A program made the position numbers and the translations under genes. The notes beneath the pieces are model-generated. The model was given only the letters and a program-made list of their open reading frames with translations, ran no database searches and was not told the DNA's origin. Positions 56,932-63,832 of a DNA stretch of 64,000 nt are shown piece after piece; the first letter of the stretch is position 1, and the number at the start of each line of letters is the position of its first letter. The DNA lies in contig NZ_JALXKS010000005.1 of assembly GCF_025144725.1 (NCBI RefSeq), forward strand, positions 45,081-109,080, read 5' to 3'. This stretch comes from Brevibacterium sp. p3-SID960. GTDB lineage: Bacteria; Actinomycetota; Actinomycetes; Actinomycetales; Brevibacteriaceae.

Positions 56932-57110
56932 CACGTCTCCCTATCCGGGTGTTCTTCGTCGATCTGGTTGAGGTGTGAGCGCAGCTGGTCGATGAGGTCT
57001 TCGACCTCGACCGGCCACAGCTCAGCGGTCACATGCCCGATGTGGACGTAGGTCATCTCGCCGACGTGGGTCACGTCCACGTCTTGCGTGGCGATGGTCT
57101 GGGTGGTCAT
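56931..57110 (-). CDS. Small acidic phage protein
   Basis: 59 residues, with GEMTYVHIGHVTAELWPVEV and then a helix (DLIDQLRSHLNQIDEE). ATG 57110 overlaps the previous stop by four bases. The function is unknown. Confidence 0.55.
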   Translation of the reverse strand: MTTQTIATQDVDVTHVGEMTYVHIGHVTAELWPVEVEDLIDQLRSHLNQIDEEHPDRET

Positions 57111-57331
57111 GCGACGGCTCCTTTCACGAGGTTGCGGGTGATCCACGCATCCACCTCCGCCTGCGGGGTACCCAGGCAGCGGGGTGCGTGAGCAGGACGG
57201 CCCGGTGCATCCACCCACCTGGGGATGAGATCTGCTGGCTTCCCCCGTTCCTTGTACCTGCGCGATTTCACGGTCTCTGCGGCCATCCCGATCTGACGGC
57301 CCACTTCTTCGTCATTGAGCAGCCGGTTCAC
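57107..57331 (-). CDS. Small AlpA/excisionase-like helix-turn-helix protein
   Basis: 74 residues. LNDEEVGRQIGMAAETVKSR is a MerR/AlpA-like helix-turn-helix start, and the C-terminal CLGTPQAEVDAWITRNLVKG fits AlpA-type proteins. It could be an excisionase or early regulator. GTG 57331 with GAGGAACC upstream. Excisionase is only a guess, because the integrase gene is 5 kb away. Confidence 0.6.
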   Translation of the reverse strand: MNRLLNDEEVGRQIGMAAETVKSRRYKERGKPADLIPRWVDAPGRPAHAPRCLGTPQAEVDAWITRNLVKGAVA

Positions 57332-57843
57332 GGTTCCTCACCCCCGGCTTCTCCCTCAGTAGGCTGAGGGTCACCACAACCACCTACTGAGGGAGAAGAA
57401 TCATGGGAATGCTCATCTACGGCAGCGGCAGCACCCGAGTCGAAATCACACTCGCCGATGCTGATGTAAAGACTGTTGAGGCTGTTCTGGCAGTCGCGTA
57501 CAGCCTTCGCAATCCGTTCAGGATCAAGGTTGGGACCGACGATGGAAATACCACCCTGTTTGTTTCCGACGGCGTTCCCCTCATCACCCGCTCCCATACG
57601 GACGTTAAGGCTGATCCGCGTATCTTCAATGCCCTGATGACCGGCCTCCGATTGAACGGCGTTATTGATATCACCGGGGACTCGCCCGAAGTCAATGACG
57701 ATCCGGAATCCTGACTCCGCATCTGCGACGGGCAGGGCAGCTGTCACTGTTAACGTGACCTGCCCTGTCTCCGCAGGATCGCTGATGGGCGGCCGGAGGT
57801 GCTCGGCGATGCTGGCACCTAACCGCTGATAGTCGATACTCAT
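57328..57843 (-). CDS. Doubtful minus-strand ORF, possibly remnant of an interrupted gene
   Basis: 171 residues if read through. Its ATG (57843) has GAAAGGA upstream and overlaps the previous gene by four bases, and its stop overlaps the next. The first 43 residues (MSIDYQRLGASIAEHLRPPI and on) lie outside the plus-strand gene. The remainder lies opposite the DUF7882-like plus-strand gene and reads like antisense. Codon third-position GC in the overlap (about 59%) is below first-position GC (about 65%) on this strand, which argues against coding here. It may be a gene cut by insertion of the plus-strand gene. Confidence 0.35.
   Translation of the reverse strand: MSIDYQRLGASIAEHLRPPISDPAETGQVTLTVTAALPVADAESGFRIVIDFGRVPGDINNAVQSEAGHQGIEDTRISLNVRMGAGDEGNAVGNKQGGISIVGPNLDPERIAKAVRDCQNSLNSLYISIGECDFDSGAAAAVDEHSHDSSPSVGGCGDPQPTEGEAGGEEP
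57348..57398 (+). promoter_or_regulatory. 16-bp inverted repeat with alternative hairpin sequestering a ribosome site
   Basis: Perfect arms CTTCTCCCTCAGTAGG (57348-57363) and CCTACTGAGGGAGAAG (57383-57398), 19 bases apart. The ribosome site GGGAG (57391-57395) of the plus-strand gene lies in the right arm. A shorter hairpin, CCCTCAG (57353-57359) with CTGAGGG (57364-57370), competes for the left arm. One form hides the ribosome site, the other frees it. Confidence 0.6.
57403..57714 (+). CDS. DUF7882-like small protein on the plus strand (moron candidate)
   Basis: 103 residues. The start MGMLIYGSGSTRVEITLADA and later TTLFVSDGVPL resemble a family of ~100-residue Micrococcales proteins that begin with a G-x-L-x-Y-G-S strand and have DG-x-TT-x-W/F (recalled as DUF7882; not verified). 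ATG 57403 has GGGAG seven bases upstream. Third-position GC (~65%) is higher than first (~59%), as expected for coding on this strand, but lower than in neighbouring phage genes. It lies opposite the direction of the surrounding operon. The function is unknown. Confidence 0.65.
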   Translation: MGMLIYGSGSTRVEITLADADVKTVEAVLAVAYSLRNPFRIKVGTDDGNTTLFVSDGVPLITRSHTDVKADPRIFNALMTGLRLNGVIDITGDSPEVNDDPES

Positions 57844-58034
57844 GACCTGGTTCCTTTCGTGAGTTTGGTGAGCGCGTCACCGGAGATCCCGTAGTCGCCG
57901 GTGCCGTCATCGAGGTAGGCGACCTCGGAGGCGTTAGCGGTGACCTCAGCGAGCGGGGAGTGCATGTCGAAACGGGTCGCCGTCTCCGTCAGCTCGTGTT
58001 CCGTCTTCAAGCGGAGGAAATCCCATCGGTTCAT
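57840..58034 (-). CDS. Small phage protein
   Basis: 64 residues, helix then acidic (MNRWDFLRLKTEHELTETAT to YLDDGTGDYGISGDALT). ATG 58034 overlaps the lipoprotein stop as TGATG. The function is unknown. Confidence 0.55.
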   Translation of the reverse strand: MNRWDFLRLKTEHELTETATRFDMHSPLAEVTANASEVAYLDDGTGDYGISGDALTKLTKGTRS

Positions 58035-58330
58035 CACTGCCCCCTGCACTCGTCAGCAGCATCAGCGAACGCGACACGAGCGATCTGCACATCAGGCGTG
58101 ATCGACTCGATGAACTCGGTCTCCTCCTCGATGGATGCCGCATCCAGGCGGGACGCGAAACCAATCGACCGGCCAGCAGAATCCAGCGCGTCACCCATCA
58201 GGGAGTCGAGCTCTTCTGCATAGTCGAGGGCGTCGAGACACGCCTGAGGTGTCACCGGCTCAGCTGGAGCGCTGCACCCTGTCAGGAACAGGGGCACGGA
58301 CACGGCCACGGCGGCGAGGGTGGGTTTCAT
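58034..58330 (-). CDS. Small prophage lipoprotein
   Basis: 98 residues. A lipoprotein signal with lipobox LTGC (Cys19) precedes an acidic helical domain (LDALDYAEELDSLMGDALDS, ending FADAADECRGQ). It should be anchored on the outer face of the membrane. ATG 58330 has AAGGAG five bases upstream. Surface lipoproteins of temperate phages (for example Ltp of TP-J34) exclude superinfecting phage. That role is inferred here from type only; its early-operon position would suit early expression. Confidence 0.72.
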   Translation of the reverse strand: MKPTLAAVAVSVPLFLTGCSAPAEPVTPQACLDALDYAEELDSLMGDALDSAGRSIGFASRLDAASIEEETEFIESITPDVQIARVAFADAADECRGQ

Positions 58331-59115
58331 GCCGACTCCTTCACCTGGACGAGTCCGCACGCCTTAGCGAGATCAATCGCGTGAGCCTGCCGCACGTAGA
58401 GGGTCTGGCGAACCTGCCCGTTGTACATGCGGGACACCTTGTGGTGAGGGCGCTGCTCGAAGTACGCATACGTCTGCCGGCCCTGCCGTGCCCGGTACTC
58501 GTATTCCTCGACCTGCTTCTGCTGCGAGTTCGACCAGTACCAGCCGTAGGAGTGCTTGAAGATGATGTTCTTGTCGCGCAGCAGCTTGAACGTCTCCATC
58601 TTTCGGAGCTGGTACTGCCGGCCCCAGTCTTCGATCTTCACGACGTCACCGTCTGAGACGTATCGGTCGTGGTACTCGATTGCGGGTGCTGCGGATTCGA
58701 GTGCCGCTTCGAGAACCTTCTTCTCTTCTTCGGCTTCGAGCACCATGCGAGCGAGGTCTGCACGTGACACCAGTTCCGGCGTTGGCGCGAGACGCTGTTT
58801 CTCCACGGCGATGAAGTACTGCCGAATCTCCTTGCCCTTGGGGGTGCGCTGGATCATGCCCAGCTCTTTGGCCATGTCGATGGTCACGGCGTGGTCGACT
58901 TTGTTGCTGCCGCCGTGAACTTGCTTTCCAGAATTGGAATGCAAGACGAGGAAGTCCTGACCCTCGACGAACCCGTAATCGACCATGCGAGCGAACCACG
59001 TTGTGTAGTTCGACTGCACGCCGAGGTAGGCGTGGATGGCGCGGCCGCTGGCGACCCGCTGGCCCTCGTGGTCCCGAATCGGGATGAGCTGTTCGATGCT
59101 GGTAGAATCGTTCAT
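58327..59115 (-). CDS. Antirepressor with AntA/AntB and KilAC domains
   Basis: 262 residues. The N-terminal domain (10-105) includes RAIHAYLGVQSNYTTWFARM and GMIQRTPKGKEIRQYFIAVE, the AntA/AntB pattern. The C-terminal KilAC/ANT domain (150-255) includes RKMETFKLLRDKNIIF and YVRQAHAIDLAKACGLV. Such proteins inactivate the phage repressor or help switch to lytic growth. ATG 59115 with AAAGGACA upstream. Confidence 0.85.
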   Translation of the reverse strand: MNDSTSIEQLIPIRDHEGQRVASGRAIHAYLGVQSNYTTWFARMVDYGFVEGQDFLVLHSNSGKQVHGGSNKVDHAVTIDMAKELGMIQRTPKGKEIRQYFIAVEKQRLAPTPELVSRADLARMVLEAEEEKKVLEAALESAAPAIEYHDRYVSDGDVVKIEDWGRQYQLRKMETFKLLRDKNIIFKHSYGWYWSNSQQKQVEEYEYRARQGRQTYAYFEQRPHHKVSRMYNGQVRQTLYVRQAHAIDLAKACGLVQVKESA

Positions 59116-59173
59116 AGTTCTTGTCCTTTCTGGGACTCCGCCCTCAGCCGCTAGACCCGGCTGGGGGCATTTT

Positions 59174-59431
59174 TCATGCGGCGTAGTCGATGGTTTCGAG
59201 AGTGAAGAGGTCTTCGGTTTCGAGACCGAGTGCCTTGGCGATCTTTCCGGCGGTCTCCGGGTTGCAGGTCTCGCGCTTGCCGAGAATGTTGCCGACGGTG
59301 CCGTTGGAGACCTTGGCCTTGAATGCCAGGTCGGCGTTCGTCCACTGCTTGAACTTCATCGCCAGCCGGATCTGCTCCTTGTGTGGGCGTGCCGTGTATC
59401 CGCGTCGGCTGCGGTTGTATGCGGGGCTCAT
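59174..59431 (-). CDS. XRE-family helix-turn-helix protein (Cro-like candidate)
   Basis: 85 residues with a clear helix-turn-helix (WTNADLAFKAKVSNGTVGNI). ATG 59431 with AAGGAGG upstream. As the second gene of the leftward early operon it occupies the Cro position. No operator has been matched to it. Confidence 0.72.
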   Translation of the reverse strand: MSPAYNRSRRGYTARPHKEQIRLAMKFKQWTNADLAFKAKVSNGTVGNILGKRETCNPETAGKIAKALGLETEDLFTLETIDYAA

Positions 59432-59715
59432 GCCACCTCCTTCCGCGTCGTCGCGATCGGTCGGATGGCGGGCTTGCCGATGTAGCGCACCCACACTTGG
59501 CCGCGTCGGGTGATGGCCTCGAAGTCACCCTTCGGGAAGTCCTGGAGACCTCCGGAAGTGATCATGGTGGAGTACTTCGCTCGGGTTGCTGGCTTCAGAT
59601 GGTCGAGGTTGAGGAGTGCCCATTCGCCGGGGTGTGCGCGCAGGGTATCTGCGTCGTCCTTGTATCGCCCAGCGGCAGTCTTCTTGGGTGGCGGTGTGCC
59701 GAACTTGACGGTCAT
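59428..59715 (-). CDS. First gene of the leftward early operon
   Basis: 95 residues: basic start (KFGTPPPKKTAAGRYKDDA), then GEWALLNLDHLKPATRAKYS and the end RGQVWVRYIGKPAIRPIATT. Similar small proteins of unknown role precede Cro-like genes in actinophages. ATG 59715 with GGAGGA upstream. Only 27 bases separate it from the divergent plus-strand gene. Confidence 0.65.
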   Translation of the reverse strand: MTVKFGTPPPKKTAAGRYKDDADTLRAHPGEWALLNLDHLKPATRAKYSTMITSGGLQDFPKGDFEAITRRGQVWVRYIGKPAIRPIATTRKEVA

Positions 59716-59742
59716 TGGAGTCCTCCATGGTTTGATGTGGGT

Positions 59743-60300
59743 ATGGGATGGTTGGTTTCTGCCGTTTTTGTCGTGGTTGCGGTCGCAGTTCTCGTGTGGC
59801 TCCGAACTCGCAGACGCTCTCGGCCGGGTGGTCTGAACGAAGTTGAAGCGGGAGGTGACTCTGCGCCCGGCCCATCCGGGGAACGCGAGTGCCAAGCTTC
59901 GGAGACTTGCTTTGAGCAGATGGAGCGTGCTCGGCGAGCCGGGTTCGTCGACGGGCGTCATTACACTGAGTGGCTCCCGGAGCTGGATGAGCTGCGCAGC
60001 CAGAAACGTGACGAGGAAGCTCTGCCGTTGCTCCTGAGATGCATCCTCGCGACCGAGCGTGAGGCTGACGTCTGGAATGATCTCGTTGAACCCGATGAAG
60101 CCCACATGTGGTTCCCCGCCCCGGCCTACTACGAGCGCGTTGCGGTCATCTGCCGGAGACGGAAGGACTATGTCGCCGAGATCGAGATCATTGACAGGTG
60201 GGAAGAACGTGCCACCAGTGATCGCGCCAAGGCCAGCGTCATGGGTAGGCGTCTGTCCGAACGGAAGGCTCGGGCGATCGACCTGATGAACTCCCGCTGA
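59743..60300 (+). CDS. Membrane-anchored helical protein divergent from the early operon (moron candidate)
   Basis: 185 residues: an N-terminal membrane span (GWLVSAVFVVVAVAVLVWLR), a basic stop-transfer patch (RTRRRSR), a disordered linker, then a helical cytoplasmic domain of about 125 residues with TPR-like spacing (LRSQKRDEEALPLLLRCIL and YVAEIEIIDRWEERA). ATG 59743 has no ribosome site and may be leaderless. It lies antisense to the likely leader of the early operon. Expressed in the lysogen it could sense or block superinfection; this is conjecture. Confidence 0.7.
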   Translation: MGWLVSAVFVVVAVAVLVWLRTRRRSRPGGLNEVEAGGDSAPGPSGERECQASETCFEQMERARRAGFVDGRHYTEWLPELDELRSQKRDEEALPLLLRCILATEREADVWNDLVEPDEAHMWFPAPAYYERVAVICRRRKDYVAEIEIIDRWEERATSDRAKASVMGRRLSERKARAIDLMNSR

Positions 60301-60365
60301 CCGAACTGCCACTTCAAACACCTCACTTCCAGCCGTCACGTTTGTTTTGTTGTTGTACATTTTGA

Positions 60366-60395
60366 ACCCTACAGCATGTGACTATCGCCGTGCAA
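60366..60395 (-). promoter_or_regulatory. Candidate leftward early promoter
   Basis: On the minus strand TTGCAC and TAGGGT are separated by 18 bases. It would transcribe leftward from about 60360, antisense to the 59743 gene, into the early operon. A GTTC-TT-GAAC palindrome (60399-60408) lies just upstream and could be a repressor operator. Confidence 0.35.
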
Positions 60396-60452
60396 CTCGT
60401 TCTTGAACTTTTTGCACAAAACAGCGCGCTGGCGCTAATTACAGGGGTGTTC

Positions 60453-60480
60453 TTTTTAGATGCGGCAGTCACAGTAGACT
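60453..60480 (+). promoter_or_regulatory. Candidate repressor promoter with overlapping inverted repeat
   Basis: TTTTTA and TAGACT with a 16-base spacer, upstream of the repressor GTG. ACAG-N8-CTGT (60471-60486) overlaps the -10 box and could allow autoregulation. The whole gap 60301-60506 is AT-rich compared with its surroundings. Confidence 0.35.
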
Positions 60481-60506
60481 TGCTGTAGTCATGCCCCTGC
60501 TCGAAA

Positions 60507-61034
60507 GTGGTCATCGTGAGCCGACTGTCCGACCGTTTGAACGAACTGAACAGCCAGAACTTGCCACTCCGTGAAATCGCGGACCGTGCAGCAGGTCGGG
60601 GCTGGAAGATCTCGTTCACGACTGTGCGGACGTACATGCGAGGTGAGCACCCAGACCCGCCGTCACCACGAGCGCTCAAAGCGCTAGCTGCGGCATTCGG
60701 GGTGCCGGTCTCAGAGTTGGAGGAAGCAGCCGCCTACACCGGCCGCGAACCCTTCAACCCCGACCCGACATCGGATCAGCTCACACAACCACAACGGAAC
60801 GCCGTGAACGAGATCATCCGACTCTTAGCGGCAGGCAACCAGGGAGCAGATCATGACAACGTCACCCCACTATCAGCTCGCTCACGCGAGGGCACCACGA
60901 CCGAAACGACGCCCCAGAAGATGAAACCCCTCCCCGCCCAGTACGCGGCCGACCAAGGTGACAGCGCAGGCGAGGAGGGATGGGCGCAAGCCCAGGAACT
61001 CGGAGAAGAGAGTCAGGACCCAGACGATAGCTGA
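60507..61034 (+). CDS. Immunity repressor candidate (helix-turn-helix)
   Basis: 175 residues from GTG 60507, or 172 from GTG 60516. The N-terminal helix-turn-helix (LPLREIADRAAGRGWKISFT, then VRTYMRGEHP) is XRE-like with a long turn, as in many actinophage repressors. ALKALAAAFGVPVSELEEAA follows. The C-terminal 90 residues are low-complexity and acidic, with no S24 protease domain. A downstream ImmA-type protease may cleave it on induction. Its stop overlaps the DUF3800 start. Confidence 0.75.
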   Translation: MVIVSRLSDRLNELNSQNLPLREIADRAAGRGWKISFTTVRTYMRGEHPDPPSPRALKALAAAFGVPVSELEEAAAYTGREPFNPDPTSDQLTQPQRNAVNEIIRLLAAGNQGADHDNVTPLSARSREGTTTETTPQKMKPLPAQYAADQGDSAGEEGWAQAQELGEESQDPDDS

Positions 61035-61795
61035 TGGATGCCACACCCCAACTTGAGTTCGCATACGTCGACGACTCTGGCGACCCCGGGATGAAGAATG
61101 GCTCCACGCGCACCATGGCATTGGGATGCATGCTGATCTCAAGCCACCGCTGGACTGGGGCATTGGACGCTACCCAAGCACTCCGCCGCGGAATCCACGA
61201 GGACTACAAGATCCGCATCCGTGACGAAGTGAAGGCGGAGTGGATCGTCGGAGTCAAGAAACACTTCCGAGCCGCCGGCCTTGGAGACGGGCAGCTCCGA
61301 GACATCTACACACGGCACATGAGATTTGCATCCGCGATCTCATCTGGCATTTTCGCCGTAGTGATCGACAAGCATCTGATCCAGAAAAGTGACTTCGATA
61401 TCGAGGACATGGCATGGCTGATGCTTTTCCAGCGACTTCGACTCCGCAGCGTGAAGACCGGAGCTCCGATCATGCTGATCCACGACCAAACCAGCGACTA
61501 CAAGGCTCTCCGTGCGCGATGGCGGAAGTTCAGGAGGTTCAACATCGGACCCGACCGCAAACCTGCGACCGCCCCACTGCTTATTGAGGACCCCACTAGC
61601 CGGGACTCTCAGCAGTCATACTTCATTCAGCTCGCAGATCTCATCGCATATGCAGCGAGTCGACGCGTAATCCCAGCAACAGGTAGGCGCGTTAGCATAT
61701 GTTCGCCGAACATGTGGATGGAGGCGAAGCCAGCACATATGACGGAGGTGGCTAGTAACCGTTCGGATGCGATCGTCGTCTGGCCGCGGAGATAG
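61034..61795 (+). CDS. DUF3800 protein, prophage accessory gene
   Basis: 253 residues. The family marks are present: an N-terminal FAYVDDSGDPG (two acidic residues), a central MLIHDQTSD, and LIEDPTSRDSQQSYFIQLAD, then LIAYAASRR. This layout suggests an RNase-H-like nuclease fold, and DUF3800 genes are often found in mobile elements and defence islands. Its ATG overlaps the repressor stop by one base (TGATG), so it is expressed with immunity in the lysogen. It separates the repressor from its likely protease partner. Confidence 0.82.
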   Translation: MDATPQLEFAYVDDSGDPGMKNGSTRTMALGCMLISSHRWTGALDATQALRRGIHEDYKIRIRDEVKAEWIVGVKKHFRAAGLGDGQLRDIYTRHMRFASAISSGIFAVVIDKHLIQKSDFDIEDMAWLMLFQRLRLRSVKTGAPIMLIHDQTSDYKALRARWRKFRRFNIGPDRKPATAPLLIEDPTSRDSQQSYFIQLADLIAYAASRRVIPATGRRVSICSPNMWMEAKPAHMTEVASNRSDAIVVWPRR

Positions 61796-61799
61796 AAAG

Positions 61800-61821
61800 G
61801 GACGGCCCCGAAGGGCCGTCC
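61800..61821 (+). terminator. Hairpin after the DUF3800 gene
   Basis: Nine-base arms GGACGGCCC/GGGCCGTCC with loop CGAA, five bases after the stop; only a short TT follows. It would end the repressor-DUF3800 transcript. Confidence 0.6.
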
Positions 61822-61846
61822 TTGACGGCGGACCCATTGACCTCCA

Positions 61847-61860
61847 GGAGGGAGGGTGGG
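61847..61860 (+). other. Potential G-quadruplex upstream of the ImmA-type gene
   Basis: GG-A-GGG-A-GGG-T-GGG: four G-runs with single-base loops, the first with only two G. It lies in the leader between the DUF3800 terminator and the protease gene, where no gene is seen (61824-61941). Confidence 0.4.
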
Positions 61861-61941
61861 ACCGCACCTCCAGTATCCCATAACGGCCATCGGCGGCCAA
61901 GAATCCACCCGCGTGTCCGTGCCGTTTGTCATGATGCTGGT

Positions 61942-62358
61942 GTGCATCATCCGTGGCGTGATCTCAGAGGACGGGAGCACCTCACTGTCGAGTGGGGACA
62001 CCTCCCGCCAGGCCTACGTGGAGCCACGGCCGGGGACACCATCTGGATGGAATCGAGGCTCCTCCAAGTCGAGCGCCGCTGCACGTTGACACATGAGCTG
62101 GTGCATATTGATTTCGGGCATGAGGGATGCCAGTCGGAGAAAGAAGAAGAACGGGTCCGCAAAGTCACTGCGGAGCGCCTCATTCGCCGCGATCATCTGA
62201 TCCACGCGTTCCGGTGGGCGCTGTCCCTCGAAGAAGCCGCCGACGAACTCTGGGTCACCCCGGAAGTGCTGATGGACAGGATCCGTTTCATGCACCCGTC
62301 CGAACGGCTAATGGTCGCTGGTGCAGTGCAGGCAGGGAGGGAACATCATGCTGACTGA
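61942..62358 (+). CDS. ImmA/IrrE-type zinc metalloprotease
   Basis: 138 residues from GTG 61942. The start HHPWRDLRGREHLTVEWGHL, then LPPGLRGATAGDTIWM, matches the beginning of compact actinophage ImmA proteins. The zinc site is HELVH (His51-Glu52-His55) in CTLTHELVHIDFGH. The C-terminal helical part includes EEAADELWVTPEVLMDR. Such proteases cleave the repressor during induction. Longer upstream readings to 61822 have no family resemblance. Confidence 0.8.
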   Translation: MHHPWRDLRGREHLTVEWGHLPPGLRGATAGDTIWMESRLLQVERRCTLTHELVHIDFGHEGCQSEKEEERVRKVTAERLIRRDHLIHAFRWALSLEEAADELWVTPEVLMDRIRFMHPSERLMVAGAVQAGREHHAD

Positions 62359-62551
62359 CGAGGATAAGGCGATCATTGATCTTGCTCGGGAGCACCCGGT
62401 CTGGTCAGGGACGCTGGAGGGCCGGATCCGGGACGAGCTCGACATGAGTCCGGTGGCGTTCCTGCAGCGCCTCAACTATCTGGCCGACGACCGGGACGCA
62501 AACGAGTACGCGCCGGCCGTGCTGAGGAGGATCCGGGAATGGCGTCCATAA
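62348..62551 (+). CDS. DUF3263-like small protein
   Basis: 67 residues. DEDKAIIDLAREHPVWSGTL and IRDELDMSPVAFLQRLNYLA, with ending RRIREWRP, fit the DUF3263 helical family (usually found near regulators). ATG 62348 has GGGAGGGA upstream and overlaps the protease gene by 11 bases. It overlaps the integrase by 13 bases. It may be a small DNA-binding cofactor of the lysogeny module. Confidence 0.72.
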   Translation: MLTDEDKAIIDLAREHPVWSGTLEGRIRDELDMSPVAFLQRLNYLADDRDANEYAPAVLRRIREWRP

Positions 62552-63618
62552 CCGCATACCAGACCAAGGCTGGGAGGCGGTGGCGGGTCCGATACAGGAA
62601 ACCTGACCGCAGCCAGACCGACAAGCGGGGGTTCCGCACGAAGCGCGACGCCGAGGTGTTCGCCGCGACCGTCGAAACCTCGAAGCACACCGGCACCTTT
62701 ATCGACCCCACCGCCGGGAAGATCACCATCGGCGAGCTCGGCCCGGCATGGATGGCCCGCCAAACTGACTGGAAGCCCTCCTACCGGCGCAGCATCGAAT
62801 CCACCTGGCGCACACACGTCCAACCCGTTTGGGCGAACGTACCCGTCGCAGATGTACGCCACACTGACGTGCAAGCATGGGCCGCGGGCATCGACCGATC
62901 CCGATCCGTTGTCTCCCGCGCTGTCACCATCCTCGCCACGATCCTTGACGACGCAATCGCCGACCAGCTCATCCACGTCAACCGCGCCCGCGGCATCTCA
63001 CTCCCCAAGAAATCGCTGAAACCACACGTCTACCTCTCTCACTCTGAGGTGGAAGCGTTCGCAACAGCCGCTGGTGGAGAGCGTGCGGTCATCATCTACA
63101 CGCTGGCCTACACTGGCCTGCGATGGGGAGAACTAGCCGGCCTCCACGCCGAAGACGTCGATGTGCACCGCAGGCGGTTGCATGTGAACCGGTCCGCTGT
63201 GGAGGTCGGTTCCACGGTCGAGGTGGGGACACCGAAGTCACATGAGCTTCGCTCCGTGCCGATGCCTGAGTTCATCGCCGACATGCTCACCGAGGCGCGC
63301 CCGCGAACGGGGATCGTGTTCCCGAACTCGACCGGCGGGTATCGGGTGTCGCCGCGCAGCGCTCGATGGTGGGAGAACGCGATCCGGGACGCGGGAATCC
63401 CGCGACTGTCCCCGCACGGCCTACGGCACACTGCAGCTTCGCTGGCCGTGCAGGCTGGAGCGCATGTGAAAGCTCTGCAGCGGATGATGGGGCACGCTTC
63501 TGCCGAGCTGACGCTGCAGCGGTATGCCGGTCTGTTCGACACCGATCTTGATGATGTGGCGGTGTCGTTGGATGCGGCACGCCTGCGGTTGGCGGGTCAC
63601 CGGCGGGAGGCGGTCTGA
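62539..63618 (+). CDS. int: Tyrosine site-specific integrase
   Basis: 359 residues. The N-terminal arm-binding domain begins ASITAYQTKAGRRWRVRYRK. A SAM-like core-binding domain (about 62-155) follows, then the catalytic domain. Catalytic residues are Arg195 (TGLRWGEL), Lys233 (TPKSHELRS), His293 and Arg296 (HGLRHTAA), His319 (MMGHAS) and Tyr329 (LQRYAGL). It catalyses integration at the tRNA-Lys 29-bp core. Its stop is 104 bases from attR, the usual place. ATG 62539 is clear from the conserved start. Confidence 0.95.
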   Translation: MASITAYQTKAGRRWRVRYRKPDRSQTDKRGFRTKRDAEVFAATVETSKHTGTFIDPTAGKITIGELGPAWMARQTDWKPSYRRSIESTWRTHVQPVWANVPVADVRHTDVQAWAAGIDRSRSVVSRAVTILATILDDAIADQLIHVNRARGISLPKKSLKPHVYLSHSEVEAFATAAGGERAVIIYTLAYTGLRWGELAGLHAEDVDVHRRRLHVNRSAVEVGSTVEVGTPKSHELRSVPMPEFIADMLTEARPRTGIVFPNSTGGYRVSPRSARWWENAIRDAGIPRLSPHGLRHTAASLAVQAGAHVKALQRMMGHASAELTLQRYAGLFDTDLDDVAVSLDAARLRLAGHRREAV

Positions 63619-63626
63619 AATTTTTG

Positions 63627-63641
63627 GTGGGCAGCTGGTGG
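63627..63641 (+). repeat. Candidate integrase arm-type site, right
   Basis: GTGGGCAGCTGGTGG, 13 of 15 matching 18716-18730, located 81 bases inside attR between the integrase stop and the core. The rest of 63619-63722 holds no gene. Confidence 0.4.
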
Positions 63642-63722
63642 TCAAGAGTTCGCTTCGACCGTGTTGGCAGGCTACCTGTTCGGCTTGTTCTAGCGGTTCT
63701 GAGGCTATGGGGTCAGGGCTCT

Positions 63723-63751
63723 GTCGTGGGTTCGATCCCCACGGGGCCCAC
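63723..63751. other. attR core (29-bp repeat)
   Basis: Identical to attL at 18604-18632. It contains the T-arm and acceptor 3' strand of tRNA-Lys without its 5' half, so it is a partial tRNA copy and not a tRNA gene. Confidence 0.95.
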
Positions 63752-63766
63752 CAGGAGGACGTTGTT

Positions 63767-63832
63767 CAAACCGGTGGCATTACCGGTTTGAGACCTCGTT
63801 ACAGCGGCCCGCCCCTCGTGGCGGGCCGCTTT
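63767..63832 (+). terminator. Two hairpins downstream of the original tRNA-Lys 3' end
   Basis: CAAACCGGT/ACCGGTTTG (63767-63775 with 63782-63790), then AGCGGCCCGCC/GGCGGGCCGCT (63803-63813 with 63820-63830) followed by TT. The second is the likely terminator of tRNA-Lys before integration. From 63833 to 64000 I see no gene, only a small repeat GGAGAAC/GTTCTCC at 63851-63874. Confidence 0.6.

Noticed and set aside
59428..60360. 310-codon minus-strand reading extending the first early gene upstream
   Set aside because: The extra 215 residues are antisense to the plus-strand membrane protein, whereas ATG 59715 has an ideal ribosome site. The coincidence of ATG 60358-60360 with a candidate -10 box is noted but not convincing.
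61856..62089. 77-codon plus-strand frame overlapping the ImmA-type gene, starting at a GTG after AGGAGG
   Set aside because: It has good spacing to a purine-rich run, but the sequence is unlike any protein. The overlapping frame carries the conserved HELVH protease, so the purine run is more likely structural.
63723..63751. Second tRNA-Lys gene at the right end
   Set aside because: Only the 3' 28 bases of the tRNA are present; there is no acceptor 5' strand, D-arm or anticodon arm, so it is the attR remnant.
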